From assembly GCA_937877515.1 (NCBI GenBank), contig CALFIX010000074.1:1-40229 (forward strand): DNA of 40,229 nucleotides. The letters run 5' to 3'. The stretch comes from an uncultured Treponema sp. (lineage in GTDB: Bacteria; Spirochaetota; Spirochaetia; Treponematales; Treponemataceae). How positions within the stretch are numbered: position 1 is the stretch's first letter; each line of letters opens with the position of its first letter. The position numbers and the translations under genes were made by a program. Positions 20,701 to 27,485 of the stretch are shown in pieces. The notes beneath the pieces were generated by a model that was given only the letters and a program-made list of their open reading frames with translations, was not told the DNA's origin and searched no databases.

Positions 20701-23700
20701 AACAAGCACCGCTTACGAAACAAGTTACACCTGGTCTAGCAAGAAGACCTCTCTTGACGCAGGCTCAAGCACAGAAGGCTTTATTACGGCAAAGGGAATG
20801 ACGGTAATTACACCGGAAATCTTAGGTGGTAACGGAAGTCTTTACTACAGTTACGCAATTTCTAACTCTAGTGGAACAAGCCTTGCTACAGGAGAAAACT
20901 CAACGGCGTTTATTACAGGCACTGCGGATGGTGAAGATGGTGAAAGCAGAAAAGGCACAATAACAATGCAACTTGGAGACTTCTTAAACCTCGGCACAAG
21001 TGGCATTGCAGATACTGCTTCTTCAAGTCCTCATCTTGCAAAGTTTACAGTCTGGGATTCAACAGAAGGAACTACCGCATTAAGTACAAGCCAAAGCGCC
21101 GATGTTAACGTTTACATGGGAGTAAGCTTACGCGATGGCACAGAACCTGAAGCATACATTACTCCGTTCTACTGGAATTCTATAAACGACAACTCTATTT
21201 ATGGTTCTTCTTCGTTAAAGAGTAGTGCAACAGTTTCTAGTCTTTCAGGTCACATAGAACTTGAAGCTGACATAGCTTCTGCTTCAAGCGGAATGTTTAG
21301 TTCTTCTAACAGCGACGAATGGGACTTAGACCCTAAAGTTTCTGGTGGCATCGTAATAAGCGGAACCATTAGCGACAACATCCGTCTTGGTTCAGTTTAC
21401 GTAAGCATTCCTGGTATGGAATCACTGTTTAGTTCTGCAGGCTTAACAAAAACTCTTAGTGTAAGCAATACAACCTTCTATCAGATGGCAACATTTGACT
21501 CAAGTACAAGTACATGGTCTTATAATGGAACTACAGCAGTAAATAAAGACTCATCTTACTCAACTTACGGCTTTAAGTTTGTAATGGGAGAAGACTCCTT
21601 CTCTTCTAGCGGACACATTGCTGAATGGACTTTGAGCTGGAACACGGCACTTATTTCTGGTGTTGCAGAAAAAGATGTTATAGTTCAGATTGTTGCAGTT
21701 GACCAGGGAACTCCAAGCGTTGTAACAGGTTCTGCTTACACAAGCGTAAACGGAAGCACTCAGTATGCAGTCGCAACCTATGCAAGTGCAAAGAATAGTT
21801 CTTTAGGTTCTACTAACACTACAACAAGTACTCAAACACCATACTACAAGATGGACGTTGTGCCGTATATAACAGGCATTTCAACAACAATAAGAAAGAG
21901 CTCCGGCCTTAAAGATAACAACATAAGGGCTGCAAGTGGTAAGTACTCTGTAATAGCAGGCGGAAAAGGCTCTGTTAGTGAAACAAAAGACTTTATAACT
22001 GTTTCTGGCTTTAACTTAAACCCGTCGTCGGTTGCATTAGTAAACAGCAAAAGCGTAACAAGCACTTCTGCAAGCGGTCAGAGCATGACAATAAGCACTG
22101 CAGCAACAAGTGGAGTTTACACAAGCTTTACGTTAACTAACGCATCAAGTTATTCAGGTTACTTAGAAGTTTATGTAAACGGTATGAGATGTCTTAACAA
22201 CGTAAACAACAATGACTCATGCGGTTCATATACAGAAGCAGAAGGTAACTCTTACACAGACGACGATTACGCTTACTGTTATAACCGCGAGCCAGACACC
22301 ACAACCACAAAGAACGTCCTCTTAACCGACGACCGCTACCTCCGCTTCTTTAGCATGAAAGACACAGGAGTTGAAAATGGATATTATCCAGTAATGGTTA
22401 TGAATGGTGATAATCCTGTATTCGGCTATGTTGATAATAACGGCGGTCCATCTACTGCGGTAGGAACTGCTGCTGGTACAGGTGCTGGCTATTATTATTA
22501 TTCAAATGCTCATGCACAGCGTGCTGAATTTAATGGTTCAACGGCTGCTGAGGTATACACAGAATATCTTGTTAAACAACTTGCAACTGAGCAAATGGGA
22601 ATGGCGGTTGATAAGGGAGGACGCTATTATAATGTCACTTTATTTAATTATGCGGATGGTGCATTAGGATTATACTATGATCGCTATCAAGAATTGTCTG
22701 CCGGAACCGCACAGCAATATGGACCTAATGCTTATGTAACAGGAGATTTGTGGGGGCCTGGTACAACTTATTCAAATTACAATGGTAGTTTTGCATATAC
22801 ATCTGGTAATAATGCTATAACTTTGGAAAGAGTTGATTATAATGATAATCTTAAACTAAACCGCTACGAATATCCTAAGCTTGTCACTACAGGAAATTCT
22901 AAAACAGGAACCGCAGTTGTTTATATGTCATACTTTGACAACAAAACAAATGAAATCTTGTTCCGAAATTTCCAAATTGGCCAAACTGTAAGCGGTACAG
23001 CAACTGCACTCAATTCCTCTGGTGAAGATAGTAGCGGAATTACGTATGCACAGAAGTACAATTTTACAGAAAATACAAGTAATTCATCTAAATATTCAAC
23101 AGGACGTCTTTCTGTAGTTTCAACTGGCTCAAAATACTTTGACATGGGCGTTACAAGCGACAATCATGTCGTAATCGTATATGTAGACAGTTCAACAAAT
23201 AAACTTGTGCTTAAGTACTCTACAAATGCTGTAGACGGGTCTTCTCCAACAAACACAGTTGCATGGACAACTTCTAGCGTTTCATTCCCGGAAAATATTA
23301 CAGCTTATGTTTCTATGGCATTAAACGGCGATGAAGTTCATATCGCAGCATTTGACAGTTACGATTCTAACCTTGTGTATATGTACCTGCCGTCATATAG
23401 CAGCACGTCTCTTCAATCTGTAACTGTTGACCAAGCTTCTTCTGTTGGTAACTGGACTCAGATAAAGGTTCAGAACAATATCCCATACATTGCATATTAC
23501 AATGCAACGGAAACCGGTGGACGAGATGCTATTAAACTTGCTTATGCAGCAAGTTCAATAACAGGTTCTGATATAACTGTTCCATTTGGTGTAGATGTGA
23601 AACCTGGAACTGCATACGGTTCAGATGGTTCAACTAAGGCCACAGGTTACACTACAGGCTCATGGGAATACATGACCGTTCCTGCCATAGAACCACCTCA

Positions 23701-23815
23701 AGGCGGAGACCCGAAATTCCAAAATGTCTGCCTCGACTTTGATTCAAGCGGAATCCCTGTTGTCGGCTATCTTGGTACAAACATAGAATTCGGTAGTCCG
23801 CTTTCCGAGCAGTAA
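11783..23815 (+). CDS. Giant Ig-repeat lipoprotein with C-terminal propeller-like domain
   Basis: A 4010-residue protein, roughly 0.4 MDa. Residues 1-27 form a signal sequence ending in LTLSC27, a relaxed spirochaete-type lipobox, so it is probably lipid-anchored. Residues ~35-2650 hold at least 18 Ig-like modules joined by VDxxxP-type linkers (VDTVAPSI, VDSTPPTV, IDNTEPVV and so on). They are very rich in Ser, Thr and Gly. Residues ~2650-3350 are similar but more divergent. Residues ~3360-3450 resemble an IPT/TIG-like sheet. From ~3525 to the end a short motif recurs about six times (PVFGYVDN, VVYMSYFD, VVIVYVDSS, VHIAAFDSY, PYIAYYNAT, PVVGYLGTN), suggesting a beta-propeller. AGAGGG lies 5 nt before the ATG. 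The frame is unbroken for 12 kb. Codon usage shifts sharply near 15695 and 22370. Ligand unknown. Confidence 0.82.
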   Translation: MKSVVKKIVLGVLCAFAFIVTSLTLSCQIGLGNAVDTQRPILTISSPGDDDVTSGSITVTGAYTDDLGLKTLTFKLLRISNDSSSTVQTVTVSQSAASSAGSISSAESTDTGVKGTWSVNLDTTDFLDGTYKIVVTGNDGYFDSQETTRTFDIDNTEPVVLMTKPNSVSMSDPASYGSVVTVSCTIADDHDIKQMKVHVYNTDSDGNITDEISLAKDTFTGFDVSGGTSVVIASSSSTDEDLANNYSAIYENKDSSGDCLLGFALEVTDKAGNTSEWSYISSDLISAIEDATGETVDSSTIKKIYNETYDGMSSKNLSRALAIMKNEDYQCGIISDDSVENALALNVNSDASPKYEFLGSSVSSDDEGNLSWTQNSYSNNKITVQLKVSAGLDGTLIRPSYSEDDGLGIKAVHVYSCEGGTSTTVTDDDEVTGLDIEITYGETPISELNTSVDYQFYTVTIGTGLKGAKYYILTLEGTDLAGREFTAQDNNAYGFQVSSNYVVPTVSSSFVDEKIYRHEEFYDIRYDLCGIIDTDSYIDTSNTTFGLTVSNKEDSSEASASWTGLPFTFYKSVSELISAESITDESIKTKLTEKFGSISNKGIAATEDGASGEYIWMLPTKSKLLELASDASTVLANIRSDHSDSATSSDYSITSSLNENGGATYRIAFSGSFYNQSTSGHQTLNYSLTVDTHSPTVAIKNISPIVSSESNYLNGKVTLTATASDKNLSDVNLVVFGTIDGSDSEKIKITNTGDIYSFTSDSIDTTKFDENTNFYFAFTGIDEAGNKWTVTNSSIYAAEINDSDENRASGWGATDVSSSYVYVVDQSTDAPVISLTNADSSITDVDEINTEVNLFGTTSNNKLLGTITDDDGVESVTVKYRKAGSTGSYTTLLSKSGLSTTSYPLSVTLPSDEGEYEIQISVQDTADETGDNDNSTSAFVIAVDAGSPVIGTASFKLGDESFTNNGSMGAGQTLTLEAAVKEASSVDEDDITCSVTGTDTNGDEITVGETITLSKALSGSAPAYTFTGTVVTGETLSDGTYTATFTLKDKYEQESSTSVAFVVDATRPEFELLTLDSTPIDSVNTYLQQDSTFTFAGNASDEGSGLSAIQYWFDTETAPSEVQTGNVKTGNTWNAVVTLKETSDSDELLSAGSHTIYFRAVDAAGNSSSISSFTFTVDADTPSSTLNVTVSDDGELYSYSSSNSGTFTEVSLTDSVTQLETGSTYYTTQNFILSGVISEENIDAITATLIVDGDVQDESGFTLTDSAWTFETTDGDAEYLYRIVIVDKSGRQVSYYVTVVVDTVAPSISISTPSSSDSFTTNSITIRGTHEDEGSGIKSIQYSLDCGANYTDVTTIGGSTWSATGVSLGSTQGSLTLLIKATDKIGHTTTSDSITFYYDEANPELSITTPTSTTGTVTNKTFTIAGTASDTNALYNSGSGAVVIVATDTSDSTNTKTFTLDVEDGSWSVDIPVGSSSSDEENYLSDAEYLFAVTVTDAAEKTTSKQVYATLDTTSPTASAGIVSKAEDSTSGVDSVTVGEEIWYGSSSIPVRVTASDTLSGLKGITYSTVNSEETVSSGSLTNGSSYWTGNVGVSSGTNVITFCATDNAGNSVTTTLSVNVDVSAPETVELVTVDGVSDVTSKLVNGKNSITVALKVSDANTGVSGVSFTKIGSTAVTEAQGSYDDDEESGTYGYWVVTIPSASLTASGSATFTATDGVGNSQDYALFTLTVDSTPPTVTVTSPTDADSTTDVVDVNGTISLSGTAQDDNSLSSVDALYYTTSIHVASALKTAISSDTASVTAGSDAATGWVLVSTASLTGTTSWTASGIVTSVLDGTNSVSDSTTVYVTAKATDSAGNSGYASPITLRVDQNTDRPKVVVTTATLLNNSTVMSSSNRIWVTSSTLSFTTIDDDGTVSSVRYSFDNSEWVTPSLVNGSGTVSFSSDGETEIYFEVTDSASKKFTSSSTNSTSAIYLTDGTNSYGNSTNVSSIAYLTVDTNAPTVGNLHVWDESLTTPAWSSDTTGYTFGGDYDTIDLYVTATDTNGIASVTATYSGLKDSSNNAITGTVVTRDPVTDTENAAYGEGSNYLLSGIPCDTGTGTISIVITAKDNAGKTGSVTYGFAVDNTSPVIYFSSPSSTQTSSGSITATGTVDSTSTVYYALSPSSTVSPDTSTTLTSWTSYDSSSTTTISVTNGPSGTVKYTELEDASLSWTVYFDGDTSNESGTHSVTMNTYLVNWGITTETALSANDSTQFSTIVEMYLWIKSVDEVGNSSESCHLILLDPQGDRPNLTYSYPESNGTSLGGTVRVAGSASDNGTVKRVWLQLISDTHEYDSGTVTDWSKYKFGTYTVSSSDVSTFSLTEDDLDYLANAGYSIYNRKTYASETTPLSWTCGSSVSGWDDPDSSYTASIDDFAILTTLSSDGSTWYQKINQKSEFNPASGKTNTIVLCAYAEDNDGKFSTPQYRYGTLDSDNPIISDLYLVQASSIGGTVTASVQYSADMYVKGEWYLTGTVTDSDAIQSLTINGDTLVNKEAMTNTDSAKAIGNGSTSSKTISDGSYNLYSSVSFWYKLDTDSGLGTLSFSIEAEDAVDGTTHTGTQAIVINYDNTPPCLVTPDSSSYNLSPNVQQDDGFYTFGSVITENTINSVDQSGVDYVAFYFMRRDTVSSTKSNKLFNPMYSTSSTYNSVSIPASTGVSALGSETTTTDNTIVYDRGMYWLRKAVTRSSDELNVLGMNDTSQVAVGSLINIGGAIYTVDSYISNSTVTISGSPMYSSESDIAYVALAMVVNNTTTESSGGSLQTSSTYASSYGYGYYSSPTNDDGDLMVEKLKASGTSYTWEANIFSRNITDGPIELHYIAFDRAGNYSIGVVGNASFSDYMSFTGTNLTSDIVDVKSINASSASEVSLLYVDSSSAYSYVSDGSNITYSTVSSSDYNDSTHAKKAFVSNNAPRLANISVGTDLDGNGAVSATETSTAYETSYTWSSKKTSLDAGSSTEGFITAKGMTVITPEILGGNGSLYYSYAISNSSGTSLATGENSTAFITGTADGEDGESRKGTITMQLGDFLNLGTSGIADTASSSPHLAKFTVWDSTEGTTALSTSQSADVNVYMGVSLRDGTEPEAYITPFYWNSINDNSIYGSSSLKSSATVSSLSGHIELEADIASASSGMFSSSNSDEWDLDPKVSGGIVISGTISDNIRLGSVYVSIPGMESLFSSAGLTKTLSVSNTTFYQMATFDSSTSTWSYNGTTAVNKDSSYSTYGFKFVMGEDSFSSSGHIAEWTLSWNTALISGVAEKDVIVQIVAVDQGTPSVVTGSAYTSVNGSTQYAVATYASAKNSSLGSTNTTTSTQTPYYKMDVVPYITGISTTIRKSSGLKDNNIRAASGKYSVIAGGKGSVSETKDFITVSGFNLNPSSVALVNSKSVTSTSASGQSMTISTAATSGVYTSFTLTNASSYSGYLEVYVNGMRCLNNVNNNDSCGSYTEAEGNSYTDDDYAYCYNREPDTTTTKNVLLTDDRYLRFFSMKDTGVENGYYPVMVMNGDNPVFGYVDNNGGPSTAVGTAAGTGAGYYYYSNAHAQRAEFNGSTAAEVYTEYLVKQLATEQMGMAVDKGGRYYNVTLFNYADGALGLYYDRYQELSAGTAQQYGPNAYVTGDLWGPGTTYSNYNGSFAYTSGNNAITLERVDYNDNLKLNRYEYPKLVTTGNSKTGTAVVYMSYFDNKTNEILFRNFQIGQTVSGTATALNSSGEDSSGITYAQKYNFTENTSNSSKYSTGRLSVVSTGSKYFDMGVTSDNHVVIVYVDSSTNKLVLKYSTNAVDGSSPTNTVAWTTSSVSFPENITAYVSMALNGDEVHIAAFDSYDSNLVYMYLPSYSSTSLQSVTVDQASSVGNWTQIKVQNNIPYIAYYNATETGGRDAIKLAYAASSITGSDITVPFGVDVKPGTAYGSDGSTKATGYTTGSWEYMTVPAIEPPQGGDPKFQNVCLDFDSSGIPVVGYLGTNIEFGSPLSEQ

Positions 23816-23834
23816 ATTAAAAAATAAACCGTTA

Positions 23835-23882
23835 ACCCGCACTTCGCTTTATACATCATAAAGCCCTGCGGGTATTTTTTTT
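23835..23882 (+). terminator. Rho-independent terminator of the giant surface locus
   Basis: ACCCGCA (23835-23841) pairs with TGCGGGT (23867-23873). A second inner stem, GCTTTAT with ATAAAGC, extends the hairpin, and a run of eight T follows (23875-23882). It lies 20 bp after the stop of the 12-kb gene. Confidence 0.9.
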
Positions 23883-23884
23883 CA

Positions 23885-23913
23885 TTGCACTAATTTATTC
23901 TTTTTCGTATACT
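23885..23913 (+). promoter_or_regulatory. Promoter of leaderless cinA-C gene
   Basis: TTGCAC (23885-23890), 17-bp spacer, TATACT (23908-23913). The -10 ends 6 nt before the ATG at 23920. The -35 begins just after the T-run of the upstream terminator, so the two transcription units are packed end to end. Confidence 0.75.
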
Positions 23914-23919
23914 TTAAAT

Positions 23920-24405
23920 ATGGAAGATTTTAATAAGTGGACGCTGGAAAGAGAAGTTGGCGAAAAATTAAAAGAAAACAATCTTACTATTTCATGTGCA
24001 GAGTCTTGTACAGGAGGACTTTTAACTAGTCGTCTTACAGACATTGCAGGTAGTTCAGAATATGTTAAAGGTTCAATTGTCTGTTATTCAAACGAAGTAA
24101 AAAATAAGTTTTTAGAAATTCCAGAAGAACTTTTTAATGAAGCGCCCGATGCGGTTTCTCAAAAAATTGCAATTGCACTTGCAAAAAATATTCGCGAAAA
24201 ATTTGGAACAGATTTAGGCGTTGGTATTACAGGTCTGGCCGGTCCTGCAGGTGGAACACAGGAAAAACCTGTCGGTTTAGTTTTTATTTCTTTAAGCGGT
24301 GCAAAAGGAACTGTCGTAACAAAAAATGTTTTTGTTGGCACAAGAACTCAAATAAAATATGAGGCAACAGAAAAAGCTCTTAATATGATAAAAGAATACA
24401 TTTAA
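23920..24405 (+). CDS. pncC: CinA C-terminal domain protein, nicotinamide-nucleotide amidase type
   Basis: A 161-residue stand-alone CinA-C domain. Members such as PncC deamidate nicotinamide mononucleotide to nicotinic acid mononucleotide, salvaging pyridine nucleotides in the cytoplasm. Family motifs are clear: SCAESCTGGLL near residue 25 with the SxxS-type active region, GSIVCYSNEVK, then VGITGLAGPAGGT near residue 105 and PVGLVFISL. Length matches single-domain homologues; the N-terminal MoCF-like CinA domain is absent. No ribosome site precedes the ATG, and the promoter position implies a leaderless mRNA. The NAD link with the sirtuin gene earlier in the window is suggestive only, since they are 19 kb apart. 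Confidence 0.9.
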   Translation: MEDFNKWTLEREVGEKLKENNLTISCAESCTGGLLTSRLTDIAGSSEYVKGSIVCYSNEVKNKFLEIPEELFNEAPDAVSQKIAIALAKNIREKFGTDLGVGITGLAGPAGGTQEKPVGLVFISLSGAKGTVVTKNVFVGTRTQIKYEATEKALNMIKEYI

Positions 24406-24427
24406 TGTTTTATTTTATAAAAATCTT

Positions 24428-24456
24428 TTGCAAAAACAAAAGACTGGACGTAAAAT
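24428..24456 (+). promoter_or_regulatory. Promoter of leaderless PAP2 gene
   Basis: TTGCAA (24428-24433), 17-bp spacer, TAAAAT (24451-24456), then exactly 6 nt to the ATG at 24463. No Shine-Dalgarno sequence is present. Confidence 0.7.
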
Positions 24457-24462
24457 AAAAGA

Positions 24463-25461
24463 ATGGATATTTCATATTTATTGGCATTACAAAATCTTAG
24501 GGAAGCTTGTGGTTCAGTCGTAGAAAAAATTGTTTCTGCTCTGACTGATATTCCGTTTAATCCGCTTACAATTCTTTTAATTTGTACTCTTTATTGGTGT
24601 ATAGATAAAAGAATGGGCTTTTTTATTTTGTTTTCACAAAGCTTTGGAACATTTGTAAATAATGTCATAAAACTTTGCGTTTGTGCGTATCGGCCGTGGA
24701 TTCGAGACACTCGCATAAATCCGCCTCTAAAAGCAAAAGCCGGGGCAACAGGTTATTCGTTTCCAAGCGGTCATACCCAGTCTGTTGTTGGAGAGTACGG
24801 AACTTTAGGCTATGCTCTCATAAAAAAAGACAAAGAAAACAAAAATCATAAATGGCTTTGGGCAATAATTGTTTGTGCGGTTTTAATTTTAATCGTTGCA
24901 TTTTCAAGAAACTTTTTAAGTGTCCACACTCCTCAAGATGTATTGGTTGGCCTTTGCGTAGGTTTAATTATCGTTTGGTTAACTGACATAATTCTTAGGG
25001 TTGAACAAAGGGATGAAGAAAATAAAAAGAATGTAGATCTATGGATTGTTATAGGAGGAAGCGTTTTAATTGTTTTAGCAACGCTTTTAGTTCTTTTAAA
25101 AAAATATCCAATGGACTATGCAGATGGAGTTTTAATTGTAGACCCTGCTGTTATGAAAAATGATTTTTTTTCTGGTGCAGGTTCATTTTTAGCACTCCTC
25201 TGGGGGTGGTTTATAGAAAAGCGTTTTGTAAAATTTGACACAGAGTGTACGGTGCTTCAAAAAATTCTAAGGGTTCTGACTGGTGGAATAGTTATAGGTT
25301 TTATTTTTATACTAACTTCTTTGTGTCTTAAGCCTTTAATTCATTCAATGTATGTTTATTATTCCTTAAAGTATTTTTTACTTTACTTTGTTGTTACATT
25401 TGTTCATCCGGCCTGCTTTATGGCTGTTCATAAAAAATTATCTAAAGTTAGTAATAGCTAA
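24463..25461 (+). CDS. PAP2-superfamily membrane phosphatase
   Basis: A 332-residue integral membrane protein with the three PAP2 motifs: K70-x6-R77-P78, P101-S-G-H104, and S148-R149-x5-H155-x3-D159. Enzymes of this type dephosphorylate lipid phosphates or undecaprenyl pyrophosphate at the outer face of the inner membrane. The C-terminal ~150 residues add about four further membrane segments beyond the minimal PAP2 core, so the protein is longer than simple PAP2 phosphatases. The substrate cannot be read from sequence; undecaprenyl-diphosphate recycling or phospholipid remodelling are both possible. The gene has its own promoter directly before the ATG and no ribosome site. It lies between cinA-C and an outer-membrane-type gene with no sign of an operon. 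Confidence 0.9.
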   Translation: MDISYLLALQNLREACGSVVEKIVSALTDIPFNPLTILLICTLYWCIDKRMGFFILFSQSFGTFVNNVIKLCVCAYRPWIRDTRINPPLKAKAGATGYSFPSGHTQSVVGEYGTLGYALIKKDKENKNHKWLWAIIVCAVLILIVAFSRNFLSVHTPQDVLVGLCVGLIIVWLTDIILRVEQRDEENKKNVDLWIVIGGSVLIVLATLLVLLKKYPMDYADGVLIVDPAVMKNDFFSGAGSFLALLWGWFIEKRFVKFDTECTVLQKILRVLTGGIVIGFIFILTSLCLKPLIHSMYVYYSLKYFLLYFVVTFVHPACFMAVHKKLSKVSNS

Positions 25462-25465
25462 CTGA

Positions 25466-25494
25466 TTGAATATTTTTTTGTTTTCTGATAGCGT
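25466..25494 (+). promoter_or_regulatory. Promoter of leaderless small outer-membrane protein gene
   Basis: TTGAAT (25466-25471), 17-bp spacer, weak -10 TAGCGT (25489-25494), then 6 nt to the ATG at 25501. The -10 matches consensus only at T-A and the last T, so confidence is lower than for the neighbouring promoters. Confidence 0.45.
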
Positions 25495-25500
25495 TGCGGC

Positions 25501-26079
25501 ATGAAAAAATTTTTTACTCTTATAACAGTCGCAGCGCTATTTGCGTTTACAGTTCCATTATTTGCAGAAGAATCACAGATGGATTTTCCAAAAGATAAGT
25601 TTTCACTTGGCTCGTATGCACTTGTTCAAAGCCGTAAAAGCGGCGGTGGTATAGGTTTGGGTATTCCGCTTTTTCAGAAAAATGCTTTCTGTATTAAAGA
25701 TGAAGTAAACCTAAACTTATATCTTGCAAATTCTTCTCAGGCAGCCAGTGCAAAAGCCATTACTTTAGGTGACAAAATTCAGTTTGGTTCACTAAAAGAG
25801 CATAATGGTTTTGCATTCAGAACTTATGGTTATGCAAAAGTTGAATTTGGTATTACTAGTGACGCTTCTTATGGCTTTTTTACAGCCCCGATGATTTTAG
25901 AAACAGGCGGAGCAGGCGGATTTGAATTTTTATTTAATCAGACGAAAGGCTTCTTTGTAGAATTTGGAGGAGGGGCTGTAATAAAAGGTTTTGGAAGTGT
26001 TTCTAAAGTAGACGTAGCAGCTGGCTCGTTTGACGGAAGCTATGTCTGCATTACGACAGGCATTAAACGTTACTTTTAA
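25501..26079 (+). CDS. Small secreted protein, probable outer-membrane beta-barrel
   Basis: A 192-residue protein of no family I recognise. It starts with a Sec signal peptide (MKKFF, hydrophobic core, LFA before Glu at residues 22-23). The mature part is made of alternating amphipathic strands separated by Gly/Ser/Asn turns (for example GGGIGLGIPLF, FRTYGYAKVEFGI, GFFVEFGGGAVI) and ends in Phe (KRYF), as outer-membrane barrels do. Its size suits an eight-stranded barrel. Its stop codon overlaps the stop codon of the ECF ATPase gene on the other strand. No Shine-Dalgarno sequence is present. Confidence 0.7.
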   Translation: MKKFFTLITVAALFAFTVPLFAEESQMDFPKDKFSLGSYALVQSRKSGGGIGLGIPLFQKNAFCIKDEVNLNLYLANSSQAASAKAITLGDKIQFGSLKEHNGFAFRTYGYAKVEFGITSDASYGFFTAPMILETGGAGGFEFLFNQTKGFFVEFGGGAVIKGFGSVSKVDVAAGSFDGSYVCITTGIKRYF

Positions 26080-27485
26080 AATTTTCCGTCCTTAAGTAAA
26101 AGCCTTCTGTCGCACAGGGCATTTTGGCACCTTATGTCGTGAGTAATGCTTATTACAGTGGTGCCTTCTTCTCTGTGCACGTCATTTATTGTCTGCATTA
26201 AAAGTTCCAGAGTGTGATAGTCCTGACCTACCGTTGGTTCATCTAATAAAAGGAGTTTGGGCCTTTGTGCTAAAATTGCAGCAACGGTTACGCGTCGTTT
26301 TTGTCCTTCAGAAAGAGACTGCGGGTGTCTATTAAGCAAGCTTTCTAATTCTAAACGTTTTGCAATTTCCAAAGCATAAAGTTTACCTTCATCTGTTTTT
26401 TCAGCACCAAATAAAATTTCATCTTTAACGCTGCTCATAAAAAGCTGATAATTTGGATTTTGATAAACTAAGCCACACATCTTAAACCAGGCACTGCTTG
26501 CTTTTTTGTTTTTAAGTCTTTTATCAAAATGCTGAATTACTTTTCCGCTATCTTGTTTTGTAAGACGTGCGATTATGTTCATTAAAGTAGATTTTCCACT
26601 ACCGTTTTCGCCAGTAAGCAAAATGCGTTCTCCTTTATAAATGGTTTCGTTAAGAGAACATAAAATATTTCTTTTACCAAAAGATTTTGTAATGTCGCAA
26701 AGTTGTAGTGCAATATCGCTTGTAGTAATACAGTTTTCTTTTGTATCTTTAAAAATTTCTGTCTGGCTTTTTAAGTATTCTTTTTTATTTTCTACAAGAG
26801 AAGCTTTTTTGTTTTCAATTTTGTAGATTTTATCTACGTAAGGTAAAACTATGTCTAAACGGTGTTCTACAAGAACAATTGCTTTTCCTTTAAAACATAA
26901 ATCTTTTAAGAGGTCTAAAAGAATTTTTGCTCCGGTTACGTCTAAATTTGCAAGAGGCTCATCAAAAATAAAAATATCAGGCTTCATGCAAAGAGTGCTG
27001 GCTGTAACGACACGTTGCTTCTGACCGCCGCTTAAGGTTCTTGTCTTCCATTGAGGTTCCAGCTTCATGAGAGAACAGCTTTCGTTAACATTTTTTGCTA
27101 TGTCGCTTGCACTAAAGCCTAAATTTTCTGCACCAAATGCAATCTCGTCTTCTACAATCTGATTTATTATCTGACTTTCCGCATTCTGTAAAACGCTGCC
27201 AACTTTTAAGGAAATACTGCTCATGCTTTTTTCTGAAGCATCTTCACCGTCTATAAAAATTTTACCGTTAAACACTCCGGGCACAACCCGTGGAATAACG
27301 CCGTTTATAAGGGAAATTAAAGTAGACTTCCCACTCCCGGAAGCTCCAGAAATTAAAGTTACTTCGCCATAATTTATGTCTAAAGAAAAATTTTCTAAAA
27401 CAGTGTTTTTAGGAGTTGACTCATTTTCAGAATCTGCATTTCCATAAAAAAAGTTATTGCATTCAATATGAACAGCAGTTTTCAT
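26076..27485 (-). CDS. ECF transporter ATPase, two fused ABC domains
   Basis: A 469-residue cytoplasmic protein containing both ATPases of an energy-coupling-factor importer in one chain. Domain 1 has Walker A GASGSGKS (48-54), signature LSGGQ (151-155), Walker B IFIFDEP (171-177) and switch H208. Domain 2 has GENGSGKS (292-299), LSEGQ (391-395), LLLLDEP (411-417) and H449. Both sites look competent. The frame is open to 27533, but ATG 27485 is chosen because it overlaps the EcfT stop as ATGA, the same coupling as between the S and T genes. Many ECF systems use two separate ATPases; fused forms such as YkoD are known. The 3' end overlaps the convergent barrel-protein gene by 3 bp. Confidence 0.92.
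   Translation of the reverse strand: MKTAVHIECNNFFYGNADSENESTPKNTVLENFSLDINYGEVTLISGASGSGKSTLISLINGVIPRVVPGVFNGKIFIDGEDASEKSMSSISLKVGSVLQNAESQIINQIVEDEIAFGAENLGFSASDIAKNVNESCSLMKLEPQWKTRTLSGGQKQRVVTASTLCMKPDIFIFDEPLANLDVTGAKILLDLLKDLCFKGKAIVLVEHRLDIVLPYVDKIYKIENKKASLVENKKEYLKSQTEIFKDTKENCITTSDIALQLCDITKSFGKRNILCSLNETIYKGERILLTGENGSGKSTLMNIIARLTKQDSGKVIQHFDKRLKNKKASSAWFKMCGLVYQNPNYQLFMSSVKDEILFGAEKTDEGKLYALEIAKRLELESLLNRHPQSLSEGQKRRVTVAAILAQRPKLLLLDEPTVGQDYHTLELLMQTINDVHREEGTTVISITHDIRCQNALCDRRLLLKDGKF

Noticed and set aside
5371..23815. Repetitive Ig-coding DNA considered as tandem DNA repeats or a CRISPR-like array
   Set aside because: The repetition is at the protein level. The modules are divergent in DNA, there is no constant repeat unit with spacers, and the frame is open throughout.
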